A stretch of 64,000 nucleotides of DNA from Pedobacter boryungensis. Lineage in GTDB: Bacteria; Bacteroidota; Bacteroidia; Sphingobacteriales; Sphingobacteriaceae. This document shows positions 17,163 through 26,320 of the stretch, in pieces. The DNA lies in assembly GCF_013204825.1 (NCBI RefSeq), contig NZ_JABMKV010000001.1:806001-870000 (forward strand), read 5' to 3'. The translations under genes and the position numbers were made by a program. Numbering within the stretch: position 1 is the first letter of the stretch; each line of letters starts with the position of its first letter. The notes under the pieces were generated by a model that made no database searches, was not told the origin of the DNA, and was given only the letters and a program-made list of their open reading frames with translations.

Positions 17163-18089
17163 TTGAACATTAAACGGCATATATTACTGGCGTTCTTCTT
17201 TCTACTGACTAATTTTGCATTTGCACAAACAATTCCTAATGTTGTTAGAATTCGTTTGGGTTCTTCGGTAAAATTTGCAGTAAGAGATCAGACAGGGCTT
17301 TACTCATACCAATGGTATCGAGATGGGAAACCTATAGCCAATGCTAGTGGAGCAGCATATACTGCAAGTGTAGCCGGTTTATACCAAGTAATTTCTATAA
17401 GTGCAGAAGGCTGTAAATCAGATTTATCGGATGGTTTTTTGTTAATAATTGAATATGCAGATCTGGAGGTTAGCAAAATCTCTGAAAAAAGATATGTTGG
17501 CCCAGGTGAAGCTTTTGAGTATCAAATTTCAGTACAAAACAATGGAATTATTGATGCAACAGGAATAGAAGTAATAGATAAACTACCAAGTAACTTAAAA
17601 TTTATTGGTACCATAGGTGAGCAAATAGGTAATGTTACGGTAGCTGATCAGGTGATTACTTGGAGAATTCCTACACTGGCCAATAAGCAAAAATTAGTTT
17701 TATCACTAAACACAACTGCAATTAAAGCAGGAACTGTAGTAAATACAGCTAGTGTAACTGCTATTGAACCAGATCCAAATTTGGCTAACAATATGGCTAC
17801 AGATATAAAAGAAATTATTGGCGATGTAGTAGTGCCAAATGTAATTACACCTAATGGTGATGGTAGAAATGATGTTTTCAAGATAGATGGATTGGAGCTT
17901 CACCCAAATCATACCTTATTTATTTTTAACAGATGGGGTAATGAAGTTTATAGAAGCAATGGCCCGTATAAAAATGATTGGAATGGCAATGGTCTTAATG
18001 AAGGCACTTATTATTATTTATTGAAGATTAAAGAAAAAAATGGAAGTGAAAGAAGTACAACCGGTTGGATTACATTAATAAAGGATTGA
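17163..18089 (+). CDS. T9SS type B surface protein with DUF11 domain
   Basis: A 308-residue protein starting at TTG, with a signal peptide ending AFAQ. Residues about 22-100 are Ig-like (YQWYRDGKPIANASG). Residues about 100-215 are a DUF11 adhesin repeat (ADLEVSKISEKRYVGPGEAF). Residues about 222-308 are the gliding-motility-associated C-terminal domain, the type B T9SS sorting signal: VPNVITPNGDGRNDVF, FNRWGNEVY, WNGNGLNEGTYYYLL. It is therefore exported across the outer membrane by the T9SS and kept on the surface. The PorP/SprF gene starts 1 base after its stop, the usual partner arrangement for type B substrates. Confidence 0.88.
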   Translation: MNIKRHILLAFFFLLTNFAFAQTIPNVVRIRLGSSVKFAVRDQTGLYSYQWYRDGKPIANASGAAYTASVAGLYQVISISAEGCKSDLSDGFLLIIEYADLEVSKISEKRYVGPGEAFEYQISVQNNGIIDATGIEVIDKLPSNLKFIGTIGEQIGNVTVADQVITWRIPTLANKQKLVLSLNTTAIKAGTVVNTASVTAIEPDPNLANNMATDIKEIIGDVVVPNVITPNGDGRNDVFKIDGLELHPNHTLFIFNRWGNEVYRSNGPYKNDWNGNGLNEGTYYYLLKIKEKNGSERSTTGWITLIKD

Positions 18090-18090
18090 C

Positions 18091-19068
18091 ATGTGGAAGT
18101 TTACTAAGTTTATTTTATTGTGGTGTTTAGCAGTCCCGTGCTTTGCCCAACAGGATGCGCAGTATAGTCAATATATTTTCAATGGCATTTATATTAATCC
18201 AGCCTATGCTGGATATCGAGAACGTGTAAATCTTAATGCGACTTATAGAAATCAATGGACTGGCATTGAGGGTGCACCAAAAAGTTTTTCCTTTGCTGCA
18301 GATGCTATAATGCCTAATGAACATGTTGGATTGTCGTTGACTATGAGCGCAGAACAATTGGGAGCTCAAAAAAGCATAAATGCATTTGCTAATTACGCAT
18401 ATCGTTTTCCAATTAATGAAGAGGGAACATCAAAACTAGCCTTCGGTTTAGGAATAGGTGTAATGCAATCAAGTTTAAACGGTAATATGTTAAACCCAAG
18501 AGATTTTGGTGATAATTATATTCCAAGTGGTACTGTAAAACAGATATTTCCAGACATGCATGCTGGTGTATTTTTTTCAACGCCCAAAATGTATATTGGT
18601 GCATCAGTTAACAATTTAATAGGGAAATATATATTAGACAAAAAATCTTTAGATTATAACTTTCCAACACCAAGACCACATTTTTATTTAACAGGAGGGG
18701 TATTAATTCCGGTAGAAGAATTTGTGATAGACTTTAAGCCTTTCTTTTTAATTAAAGATGATATCAAAGGACCAACAGTACTGGATATAAATGCTTTTTT
18801 TCTTTTTAAACAAACTGTTTGGTTAGGTATGGGGTATAGAACTGGAATTAAACTCTATGACAAGCCTGCTTTAAAAGGAGAAATCAATAATAAAAATGCA
18901 CTTATCGCGATGAGTGAAATATTTATTAGCCAACGTTTAAGATTAGGCTATTCTTACGATTTTAGTACGAGCAATTTGGCAGGTTATGCGGGTTCATCTC
19001 ATGAGATTTCTTTGGGCTGGAATTTTTACACCATAAAAGAAAGGCAATTAAATTTCTGTTATTTCTAA
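18091..19068 (+). CDS. PorP/SprF family T9SS outer-membrane protein
   Basis: A 325-residue barrel protein with signal peptide CFAQQ and the hallmark start DAQYSQYIFNGIYINPAYAG, followed by RNQWTGIEGAPKSFSF. PorP/SprF proteins attach type B substrates of the type IX secretion system to the cell surface, each usually serving the adhesin encoded next to it. The gene lies 1 base downstream of the type B substrate at 17163-18089 and ends the four-gene operon. No core T9SS genes (gldKLMN, sov, porV) are in the window. Confidence 0.93.
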   Translation: MWKFTKFILLWCLAVPCFAQQDAQYSQYIFNGIYINPAYAGYRERVNLNATYRNQWTGIEGAPKSFSFAADAIMPNEHVGLSLTMSAEQLGAQKSINAFANYAYRFPINEEGTSKLAFGLGIGVMQSSLNGNMLNPRDFGDNYIPSGTVKQIFPDMHAGVFFSTPKMYIGASVNNLIGKYILDKKSLDYNFPTPRPHFYLTGGVLIPVEEFVIDFKPFFLIKDDIKGPTVLDINAFFLFKQTVWLGMGYRTGIKLYDKPALKGEINNKNALIAMSEIFISQRLRLGYSYDFSTSNLAGYAGSSHEISLGWNFYTIKERQLNFCYF

Positions 19069-19110
19069 TATTTAATTAACAGGAAAACATTAATCGTCAG
19101 CATGACTATT

Positions 19111-20583
19111 TCAGGAGTTATCAGTTATTTCTTGAAAAGTGCCATAGACTTTAGTACAAACTCCATCTTTATAATTTGATCTTCCTATTGCGTGAACATG
19201 GATTTCCTTACCCTGAAAGGTTATCATCTGCAACTTTAAGTCCCAAGGCATTCCTTCCTCAACAGCTTGTTTCATAGCGTTACTTATTTGTAATCTGCTA
19301 ATACCCTCTTTGTAGAAATTGATAGCGCTATCTAGTTGAGGAATATAATTTTCATCCACTCCATGTATTTGACGAGTTATATCAGTCCATGACAGCGAAT
19401 CCTTCATAAGGTCAAACTCCCAGCCACCAATTCTTGCGAGCTTTCCCATTTGCTCAGTTATTAAATCGTGCATTTCTACAGAAGCTTTTAGTTTATCCTG
19501 CGCTGCTTTTATTTCGGTAAGGTCTCTTGTAACTTTTGTAAAGCCTATTACCTTTCTAGTTTCGTCGTGAATAGCAGTAATAATTATTGAGCCCCAAAAT
19601 TTTGTGCCGTCCATTCGTAATCGCCAGCCTTCATCATGTGCTACGCCCAATTTGGCAGCTCTTGTAATTAAGCGCCTCGGTTTGCCATTTTTTTTGTCTT
19701 CATCAGTATAGAAGATGCTAAAGTTTCTTCCAACTACTTCTGAAGATTTATAACCTTTTATCTTTTCTGCTCCCTTGTTCCAATTTTCGATATTTCCTTC
19801 GTGATCAAGGAGCAATATGGCATAATCATCAATTTCTTCAACCATTTTGTTGAATCTTATAGCTCGAAGGTCTTTACCGCACATTGTTTCTGCAACTATT
19901 TCAACAATAGTTTTATCGAAATCATTCGTTGCTCTTTCCAGCATAGTTAACCATTCTTCATTTACAGCCGTATAATTGTTTTTTACTAGGCTTATCAATC
20001 CCATAATTGTAGTTAAGGGTTGCCTAATTTGGTGCGACTGCAGTTGAGCTATCTTTGTTAAAGAATTATTTTTAGCTTCCGTTTCCTCTATCTGTCTTTG
20101 AAGTTGGATGCTATTCATTTGCATTTCGATGTTGAAAGTAACCTGCCTAGCAAGAATAGATAACGTTTTTTGTTGAACATCGGTAAGCTTATTTGCTTTT
20201 TGATCGAAAAGACAAAGCGTTCCAATGTTTATACCTTGACCTACAGATAAGGGTACACCTGCATAAAATTTCAAATGTGGGTCACCCTGTACCAATGGGT
20301 TATTTTTAAAACGTTTATCCTTTGTTGCGTCAGGTATAATTAAAAGTTCATCCTGTTGTATACCAAATTGGCAAAATGAGGTTTGTCTAGGCATTACTTC
20401 AATATCAGTTCCAAACCTTACCTTTAGCCAATTTGATTTTTCATCCAATAACGTAATCAGTGCAACAGGTTTTTCACATAATTTAGCTGCTAATTCTACG
20501 ATATCTTGAAACTCTGATTTGTTGAAATCAAGTTTTAAAAATTTATTTACTGTATCGACTCTTAGTTGTTCAGAATTATTCAT
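19111..20583 (-). CDS. GAF/PAS sensor protein with orphan H-box, no kinase domain
   Basis: A 490-residue cytoplasmic protein. Residues about 10-165 form a GAF domain (VALITLLDEKSNWLKVRFG). Residues about 170-235 form a helical hairpin with QSHQIRQPLTTIMGL, which looks like a HisKA H-box (H184). Two PAS domains follow at about 250-370 and 390-490, the second ending in a PAC-like YGTFQEITD. There is no HATPase_c domain: the chain stops after the second PAS with a normal stop codon, so it is not a window artefact. It may be a phosphotransfer or sensory partner of another kinase. No regulator gene adjoins it. Confidence 0.8.
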   Translation of the reverse strand: MNNSEQLRVDTVNKFLKLDFNKSEFQDIVELAAKLCEKPVALITLLDEKSNWLKVRFGTDIEVMPRQTSFCQFGIQQDELLIIPDATKDKRFKNNPLVQGDPHLKFYAGVPLSVGQGINIGTLCLFDQKANKLTDVQQKTLSILARQVTFNIEMQMNSIQLQRQIEETEAKNNSLTKIAQLQSHQIRQPLTTIMGLISLVKNNYTAVNEEWLTMLERATNDFDKTIVEIVAETMCGKDLRAIRFNKMVEEIDDYAILLLDHEGNIENWNKGAEKIKGYKSSEVVGRNFSIFYTDEDKKNGKPRRLITRAAKLGVAHDEGWRLRMDGTKFWGSIIITAIHDETRKVIGFTKVTRDLTEIKAAQDKLKASVEMHDLITEQMGKLARIGGWEFDLMKDSLSWTDITRQIHGVDENYIPQLDSAINFYKEGISRLQISNAMKQAVEEGMPWDLKLQMITFQGKEIHVHAIGRSNYKDGVCTKVYGTFQEITDNS

Positions 20584-20802
20584 TCCGTAAATAATACTAT
20601 AATGTTATTTTATATACGAACTACCGCTACAATTTGGATTAGTCGGATTTCAATCTCCGTAATATATTGTACATTATAAACTAAGGGTTACTCGTAATCA
20701 CATCATTAACAATAATATTTATCCATTGTTTCTAAGAAAGCGAAATAACTACTTAAAACTAGATTATGATAAATATTAATAATTGTCTGAAATCCCTAAA
20801 AA

Positions 20803-20836
20803 GCAAAAACCCTGCTAATCGTTAGATTGCAGGGTT
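20803..20836 (-). terminator. Intrinsic terminator after tRNA-Lys
   Basis: On the minus strand, AACCCTGC and GCAGGGTT (plus 20829-20836 and 20808-20815) pair, and the last arm runs into a short T-run. It lies 25 bases beyond the tRNA 3' end. Confidence 0.75.
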
Positions 20837-20860
20837 CTGTAAACTTTATTGTCTTTGGTG

Positions 20861-20933
20861 TGATCCCGCTGGGATTCGAACCCAGGACCACTACATTAAA
20901 AGTGTAATGCTCTACCAGCTGAGCTACGGAATC
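20861..20933 (-). tRNA. tRNA-Lys (anticodon TTT)
   Basis: The 73-nucleotide cloverleaf folds fully. The acceptor GATTCCG pairs with CGGGATC with one G-T pair, the D-arm is GCTC/GAGC, the anticodon stem TTACA/TGTAG encloses CTTTTAA with anticodon TTT, and the T-arm CTGGG/CCCAG encloses TTCGAAT. The discriminator base is A. The CCA end is not encoded, as is common in this phylum. It is a single tRNA gene with its own terminator. Confidence 0.97.
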
Positions 20934-21372
20934 TACTTTGAATTAGCGCCGAAGCGTTTGTTTTAAAGTGGTGCAAATATATGCTTCTAATGTTTTTAAT
21001 GCAAGATTTTTTTTAACTGAACACGTACATTACTGATTTATAAGTGAATTAATTGTAAACTATTAGTTAAAATGGTAAGTGATACTGCTTTTTTTGATGG
21101 AAAATAATGTAATAATCTAGTTAAAATAAACTGTTTAATCTTCTTTCTCTTATTTTTATTAGGGCAAAGCAAAGGTTGATGTACTTTTCTTTAAAATTTA
21201 ATTTAATTATCAATTTTTAAATGAATTGAAGGTTAGGTGTCCAATATCGCTTACTATTTAGACAATATGTTTGAATGATGTACTTTTTGGAATGCTTTTA
21301 TTTGTGTAGCAGAGGATATTTTTAATTACTTAATTTTCCTTTGTACAAACCAAACCAAACTAAACCTTAAAT
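20934..21372. other. Gene-free region upstream of the fucose operon
   Basis: AT-rich, with no ORF or RNA recognised. It should contain the operon promoter and any regulator site, but I found no convincing -33/-7 pair. A short run of AAACC-like repeats (about 21351-21366) precedes the first start codon. Confidence 0.5.
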
Positions 21373-22650
21373 ATGAACCAAATCAAGGGCAACAAGTATC
21401 TTTTCCCGCTCATTTTAGTAACCAGTCTATTTTTCTTTTGGGGCTTTGTACATAACCTTGATCCAATTTTAATTCCACATTTACGTAAAGCTTTTTTATT
21501 AAACGATCTAGAATCATCATTAGTAGATTCTTCTGTCTTTATTGCATATTTCGTAATGGCATTACCAGCTGGATTTATTATGCGTAAGTATGGCTATAAA
21601 TCTGGTATATTAATTGGATTACTACTTTTTGGAACTGGTTCAATACTTTTTGTACCTGCAGCAAACACCTTACAATATGTTTTCTTTTTAGGTGCTTTAT
21701 TTATCATTGCCTGTGGCTTAACCTTCTTAGAAACTGCGGCAAACCCTTATGTAACTGTATTAGGTCCACCAGAAACTGCTACTCAACGTATTAATTTCTC
21801 TCAATCTTTTAACGGATTAGCTGCTTTTGTTGCACCAAACTATATTGGTAAAATGATACTTTCTGGTAAGGAATTAACAGCAGCACAGCAACAAGCCATG
21901 TCTCCAGAACAATTAAATGCCTACTTAAGTAATGAAGCAGCAAGTGTAAAAGGACCATACTTAGTATTAGGTATTATCATATTTATAGTGGCCATTATAT
22001 TTTTCTTCACCAAACTGCCAGATATTAAACACGAAGAAGAAGGAGAGAGCGGTGCGGCAAGTTTTGCTAGCGCATTTAAATCTATAAAGCTAAGATGGGG
22101 GATAATTGCTCAATTTTTTTATGTTGGTGCACAAGTTTGTGTTGGTAGCTTTTTTATCAAAATGAGCACGCATGCTGCCGGTTTAAGCGAAGGCAGCTCT
22201 ACAACATATTTGGGCATATTTGGTTTAGCATTTATGTTAGGTAGATTTTTTGGAACATTCTTAATGCGTTATATCAACCCAAGAAAATTACTAATTATCT
22301 ATGCTGTCATTTGTTCAATATTAACTGCCATAGCCATTTTCGCAACGGGTATAGTGGTAGTTTATACATTAATAGGAATTGCGTTTTTTATGAGCATTAT
22401 GTTCCCTACAATCTTCTCTATCGGAATAGAGGGATTGGGGCATAATACTAAAATTGGTTCATCCCTAATTGTAATGGCAATTGTTGGGGGTGCAGCTTTA
22501 CCTCCAATTTTAGGTTTAATTTCTGATGCCACTCAAAATATTCAATATGGTTATTTAGTACCCCTAGTTTGTTTTATCGTTATACTGATTTTTGGTATAA
22601 ATAATAGAAATACGGCAAAAAACGGATTACCAAAAGCTACAGTTAATTAA
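21373..22650 (+). CDS. L-fucose:H+ symporter-like MFS transporter
   Basis: Imports a sugar, probably L-fucose, with protons across the inner membrane. The 425-residue protein has about 12 membrane helices. Hallmarks of the FHS (FucP) family are FFFWGFVHNLDPILIPHL in helix 1, the VDSSVFIAYFVMALPAGFIMRKYGYK loop, and ETAANPYVTVLGPPETATQR, including the Asn/Glu region that lines the sugar site. It is the first gene of an operon of sugar-acid enzymes and starts 5 bases before the dehydratase. FHS members also carry glucose, galactose or other sugars; fucose is inferred from the operon. Confidence 0.88.
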   Translation: MNQIKGNKYLFPLILVTSLFFFWGFVHNLDPILIPHLRKAFLLNDLESSLVDSSVFIAYFVMALPAGFIMRKYGYKSGILIGLLLFGTGSILFVPAANTLQYVFFLGALFIIACGLTFLETAANPYVTVLGPPETATQRINFSQSFNGLAAFVAPNYIGKMILSGKELTAAQQQAMSPEQLNAYLSNEAASVKGPYLVLGIIIFIVAIIFFFTKLPDIKHEEEGESGAASFASAFKSIKLRWGIIAQFFYVGAQVCVGSFFIKMSTHAAGLSEGSSTTYLGIFGLAFMLGRFFGTFLMRYINPRKLLIIYAVICSILTAIAIFATGIVVVYTLIGIAFFMSIMFPTIFSIGIEGLGHNTKIGSSLIVMAIVGGAALPPILGLISDATQNIQYGYLVPLVCFIVILIFGINNRNTAKNGLPKATVN

Positions 22651-22654
22651 TAAA

Positions 22655-24295
22655 ATGAAACACCGAGTATTAAAAATTCATAAAAATGATAACGTTTTAG
22701 TCGCATTAAACGATTTAGTTAAAGGCGATATCATTCATTTCGAACAAGAAGATTTCATCCTTCAAGAAGATATTCCTGCTAAGCATAAATTTTTTATGCA
22801 AACAATGAATGCGGGAGAAGAAGTGATTATGTATGGTGTGCTAGTAGGAAAAACTCAAAGTGAGGTTTTAAAAGGAAGTCGAATGAGTACGATCAATACA
22901 CATCACGCTGCCGAACCTTTTACATACAGAAATACAAACTACGATTGGCATGCACCAGATGTTAATCAATTTGCTAATCGGAGTTTTTTAGGCTACCACC
23001 GTAGTAATGGAGAAGTAGGAACAGCTAACTATTGGCTGTTTATTCCAACAGTTTTTTGTGAAAACAGAAACTTAGATATGATTAAAGAAGCGCTTTATGC
23101 TGAACTTGGTTATGCAATTAGCGATAAGTATAAGTCATATACTCAGCAATTAATTAAAGCCTATCAAAATGGGGCAAATGTTGATGAAGAATTATTGCTC
23201 CCTAGTCAGGAAAATACACGCAATCGTTTGTTTTCCAATGTAGATGGAATTAAATTCTTAAATCATAGTGGTGGTTGTGGCGGTACCAGACAAGATGCAG
23301 AAACGTTAAGCAAACTATTAGCTGCTTATGCCGACCACCCAAATGTTGCAGGTGTTACCGTATTGAGTTTAGGTTGTCAGCATTTACAAGTGAGTGATTT
23401 TATCTCAGAACTTAAAAAACGCAATCCATCATTCGATAAGCCCTTATTAGTTTTTGAGCAACAAGGTGCAAAAAGTGAAGAACAATTAATTAAAGATGCT
23501 ATACAGGAAACCTTTAAAGGATTAATTGGTATTAATAAAATTGAACGAAAACAAGCACCATTAAGCAAATTATGCTTAGGTGTAAAATGTGGTGGTAGTG
23601 ATGGTTTTAGCGGGATTTCTGCAAATCCAGCTGTTGGTTATTGTGCCGATTTACTAGTGGCACTTGGTGGAAAAGTACTGTTGGCAGAGTTTCCGGAATT
23701 ATGTGGTGTGGAGCAAGAAATGATAGATCGCTGCGAGAATGAAGGATCAGCTCGTAAATTTATTCGCTTAATGACTGAATATAATGCATTAGCTCATCAA
23801 GTCGGTTCAGGATTTCACATGAATCCCTCTCCAGGAAATATTAAAGATGGCTTAATTACTGATGCTATTAAATCTGCTGGTGCAGCACGTAAAGCAGGCT
23901 CAGCACCAGTAACTGATGTTTTAGATTATACAGAACCTGCCACTAAAGCTGGATTGAGCTTAGTATGCACTCCAGGTAATGATGTTGAAGCAACCACTGG
24001 AAAAGCGGCAGCAGGTGCAACTTTAATTTTGTTTACTACAGGTTTAGGTACACCAACAGGAAATCCTGTTTGCCCAACCATTAAAGTAGCTACAAATACA
24101 GGTTTAGCGCAAAGAATGAAAGATATCATCGATATTGATGCTGGTGCAATAATTTCAGGAGATAAAACCATTGCAGAAATGGGCGAAGATATATTAAACT
24201 ATTGCATCAGTGTTGCCAGTGGAGAAGAAATTCCTAAAGCCGTGCAGTTAAATCAAGATGATTTCATCCCTTGGAAAAGAGGAGTAAGTCTATAA
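22655..24295 (+). CDS. UxaA-family dehydratase, probable L-fuconate dehydratase
   Basis: A 546-residue fusion of an N-terminal SAF domain (about 1-90) and a C-terminal altronate/galactarate dehydratase domain with HSGGCGGTRQDAE and LCLGVKCGGSDGFSGISANPA, the cysteine-rich metal site of this family. The named family members remove water from altronate or galactarate. Here the neighbours (FucP-like symporter, mutarotase, lactonase, SDRs, FAH hydrolase) point to L-fuconate, giving 2-keto-3-deoxy-L-fuconate. The same enzyme type stands in the Campylobacter jejuni fucose locus (from memory). No enolase-superfamily fuconate dehydratase is present. Altronate remains the alternative. Confidence 0.85.
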   Translation: MKHRVLKIHKNDNVLVALNDLVKGDIIHFEQEDFILQEDIPAKHKFFMQTMNAGEEVIMYGVLVGKTQSEVLKGSRMSTINTHHAAEPFTYRNTNYDWHAPDVNQFANRSFLGYHRSNGEVGTANYWLFIPTVFCENRNLDMIKEALYAELGYAISDKYKSYTQQLIKAYQNGANVDEELLLPSQENTRNRLFSNVDGIKFLNHSGGCGGTRQDAETLSKLLAAYADHPNVAGVTVLSLGCQHLQVSDFISELKKRNPSFDKPLLVFEQQGAKSEEQLIKDAIQETFKGLIGINKIERKQAPLSKLCLGVKCGGSDGFSGISANPAVGYCADLLVALGGKVLLAEFPELCGVEQEMIDRCENEGSARKFIRLMTEYNALAHQVGSGFHMNPSPGNIKDGLITDAIKSAGAARKAGSAPVTDVLDYTEPATKAGLSLVCTPGNDVEATTGKAAAGATLILFTTGLGTPTGNPVCPTIKVATNTGLAQRMKDIIDIDAGAIISGDKTIAEMGEDILNYCISVASGEEIPKAVQLNQDDFIPWKRGVSL

Positions 24296-24319
24296 TCATT
24301 AATAATAATTTTTAAATAC

Positions 24320-25084
24320 ATGTTTTCATTTCAACATAAAAAAGCAGTAATTACAGGTGGTGGTAGTGGAATTGGAAAAGCAATTGCACTTGCATTAGCC
24401 AATAATGGAGCAGAAGTACATATTTTAGAATTAAGTGCAGAAAACGCTGAAAAAACAGTAACAGAAATTAAAGCAGCTGGTAACACAGCTTTTGCGTATA
24501 GTTGTAACGTGGCCAATCAAGCAGAAACTGAAGCAGTTTTCCAGCAAATAGGTGCTATCCATGTTTTAGTGAACAACGCCGGAATTGCTCATATTGGGAA
24601 AGCTGATACAACAGCAGAAGAAGATTTTGATCGCGTAATGAATGTGAATGTAAAAGGTGTTTATAATTGCATTCATGCTGCTATTCCGCAATTACGCAAA
24701 AGCAGTGGAGGAGTAATCTTAAATATGGCATCAATAGCAGCGTTAGTTGGTTTAGCCGATCGCTTTGCGTACAGTACAGCTAAAGGTGCAGTAAAAGCAA
24801 TGACAATGAGTGTCGCTAAAGATTATCTTACAGAAAATATCAGATGTAATTCAATTTCTCCAGCACGTGTACATACGCCTTTTGTGGATGGTTTTCTGGA
24901 TAAAAACTACGCAGATAATAAGGCAGAAATGTTCGATAAATTATCTAAATCTCAACCAATTGGTCGTATGGCAAAACCAGAAGAAATTGGTTATTTGGCT
25001 TTATATTTATGCAGTGATGAGGCTTCCTTTATTACAGGATTAGATTATGCGATAGACGGAGGTTTTACAACATTGAACAACTAA
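24320..25084 (+). CDS. SDR dehydrogenase, probable 2-keto-3-deoxy-L-fuconate dehydrogenase
   Basis: A classical 254-residue short-chain dehydrogenase with NAD loop TGGGSGIGKAIA, NNAG, an active-site Ser region (LNMASIAALVG) and catalytic Y-x-x-x-K in YSTAKGAV, then the C-terminal SFITGLDYAIDGG. Its place between the dehydratase and the FAH hydrolase suggests oxidation of 2-keto-3-deoxy-L-fuconate to the 2,4-diketo acid. The other SDR of the operon (27146) has a changed active-site motif, so this one is the safer catalyst. Which SDR acts on fucose and which on the keto acid is inferred from position only. Confidence 0.82.
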   Translation: MFSFQHKKAVITGGGSGIGKAIALALANNGAEVHILELSAENAEKTVTEIKAAGNTAFAYSCNVANQAETEAVFQQIGAIHVLVNNAGIAHIGKADTTAEEDFDRVMNVNVKGVYNCIHAAIPQLRKSSGGVILNMASIAALVGLADRFAYSTAKGAVKAMTMSVAKDYLTENIRCNSISPARVHTPFVDGFLDKNYADNKAEMFDKLSKSQPIGRMAKPEEIGYLALYLCSDEASFITGLDYAIDGGFTTLNN

Positions 25085-25142
25085 ATCAGTTATAGAAGAA
25101 TACAAATGCCTTTTGATGGCTAATAAAAACTAATAAAAGAAT

Positions 25143-25994
25143 ATGAAATTAATCAGATTTGGAGAAATTGGGAAAGAAAAACCAGGTGTAATCATTAACA
25201 ATGAATACTTTGATGTATCAGATTTAGTAACAGATTATAATGAGGATTTTTTTAGTAATGGTGGAATTGAAAAGCTGGAAAAAGAAATATCAGGTGCAAG
25301 CCTTAAAAAAGTAGACTCAAATGTACGTTTAGGCTCTCCATTAGCTAGGCCATCAAAATTACTTTGTGTAGGTTTAAATTATTTAGATCATGCCAAAGAA
25401 ACCAATGCGCCCATTCCTACAGAACCTATTTTATTTTTTAAATCTACAACTGCCATTGTAGGACCAAATGATGATTTAATTATCCCAAAAGGAAGTAAAA
25501 AAACAGATTGGGAAGTAGAATTAGCCATTATAATTGGCAAGAAAGCAAGTTATGTAGAAGAGGAAGATGCATATGATTATATAGCTGGATATTGCCTACA
25601 TAACGATTACAGTGAAAGAGAATTTCAGTTAGAACGCAATGGGCAATGGGCAAAAGGTAAAGGTTGCGATACTTTTGCACCTTTAGGTCCATACATTGCT
25701 ACAAAAGACGAAATAGCTGATGTACATCAATTAAATTTATGGTTAACCGTAAATGGCAAGAAATTACAAGATGGCACAACTGCTAATTTAATTTTTAATG
25801 TTCCTTTTATTGTGCATTACATTAGCCAATTTATGACTTTATTACCAGGAGATGTAATTACTACTGGAACTCCTGCTGGTGTTGGTTTAGGCCAAAAACC
25901 AGAACCTTGGTACCTTAAACCAGGTGATGTTGTTGAATTAGGAATTGATGGCTTAGGAACTAGCAAGCAAATCGCCAAAGCGTATACCGTATGA
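25143..25994 (+). CDS. FAH-family hydrolase, probable 2,4-diketo-3-deoxy-L-fuconate hydrolase
   Basis: A 283-residue fumarylacetoacetate-hydrolase fold protein. Metal and substrate residues lie in VGLNYLDHAKE, DWEVELAIIIGK (paired Glu), GYCLHNDYSEREFQ and the C-terminal LLPGDVITTGTPAGVG. In the non-phosphorylative fucose route this family splits 2,4-diketo-3-deoxy-L-fuconate into pyruvate and L-lactate. Its stop overlaps the mutarotase start by 4 bases (ATGA), which supports translational coupling. Without the operon it could equally be a general acylpyruvase. Confidence 0.85.
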   Translation: MKLIRFGEIGKEKPGVIINNEYFDVSDLVTDYNEDFFSNGGIEKLEKEISGASLKKVDSNVRLGSPLARPSKLLCVGLNYLDHAKETNAPIPTEPILFFKSTTAIVGPNDDLIIPKGSKKTDWEVELAIIIGKKASYVEEEDAYDYIAGYCLHNDYSEREFQLERNGQWAKGKGCDTFAPLGPYIATKDEIADVHQLNLWLTVNGKKLQDGTTANLIFNVPFIVHYISQFMTLLPGDVITTGTPAGVGLGQKPEPWYLKPGDVVELGIDGLGTSKQIAKAYTV

Positions 25995-26320
25995 AAAGAC
26001 ATTGTTTTGCTTTAGATTTAGTAAATGATGAGGAATTAATTGCTAAGTACGAGGAGTACCATGCAGCAGTTTGGCCAGAAATTTTAAAGAGCATTACTGA
26101 TTCTGGAATTGAAGTATTAGATATTTATCGTGCTGGTAATAGACTATTTATGATTATGGAAGTGAATGATATATTTAGCTTTGAGCAAAAAAATATCTCC
26201 GATTTAGCTAATCCAAAAGTACAAGAATGGGAAACCTTAATGTGGAAATACCAACAAGCGTTACCATTCGCAAAACCTGGTGAAAAATGGATTTTAATGA
26301 ATAAAATTTTCAGTTTATAA
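25991..26320 (+). CDS. L-rhamnose/L-fucose mutarotase family protein
   Basis: A 109-residue protein of the RhaM family (PF05336), which interconverts the anomers of 6-deoxy sugars. Visible hallmarks are an N-terminal HCFALDLVNDEELIAKYEEY, the conserved His (H24) before AAVWPEI, and the closing EKWILMNKIFSL. It is coupled to both neighbours: 4 bases overlap the FAH gene and 1 base overlaps the amidohydrolase gene. In the C. jejuni fucose locus a protein of this family acts with the fucose dehydrogenase (from memory), which fits this context better than rhamnose, as no rhamnose isomerase or kinase is here. Confidence 0.9.
   Translation: MKRHCFALDLVNDEELIAKYEEYHAAVWPEILKSITDSGIEVLDIYRAGNRLFMIMEVNDIFSFEQKNISDLANPKVQEWETLMWKYQQALPFAKPGEKWILMNKIFSL

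Noticed and set aside
14035..18089. Three secreted-protein genes as fragments of a single broken adhesin
   Set aside because: Each has its own start and signal peptide, and each ends with a regular stop followed by a short gap, so frameshift decay is unlikely.
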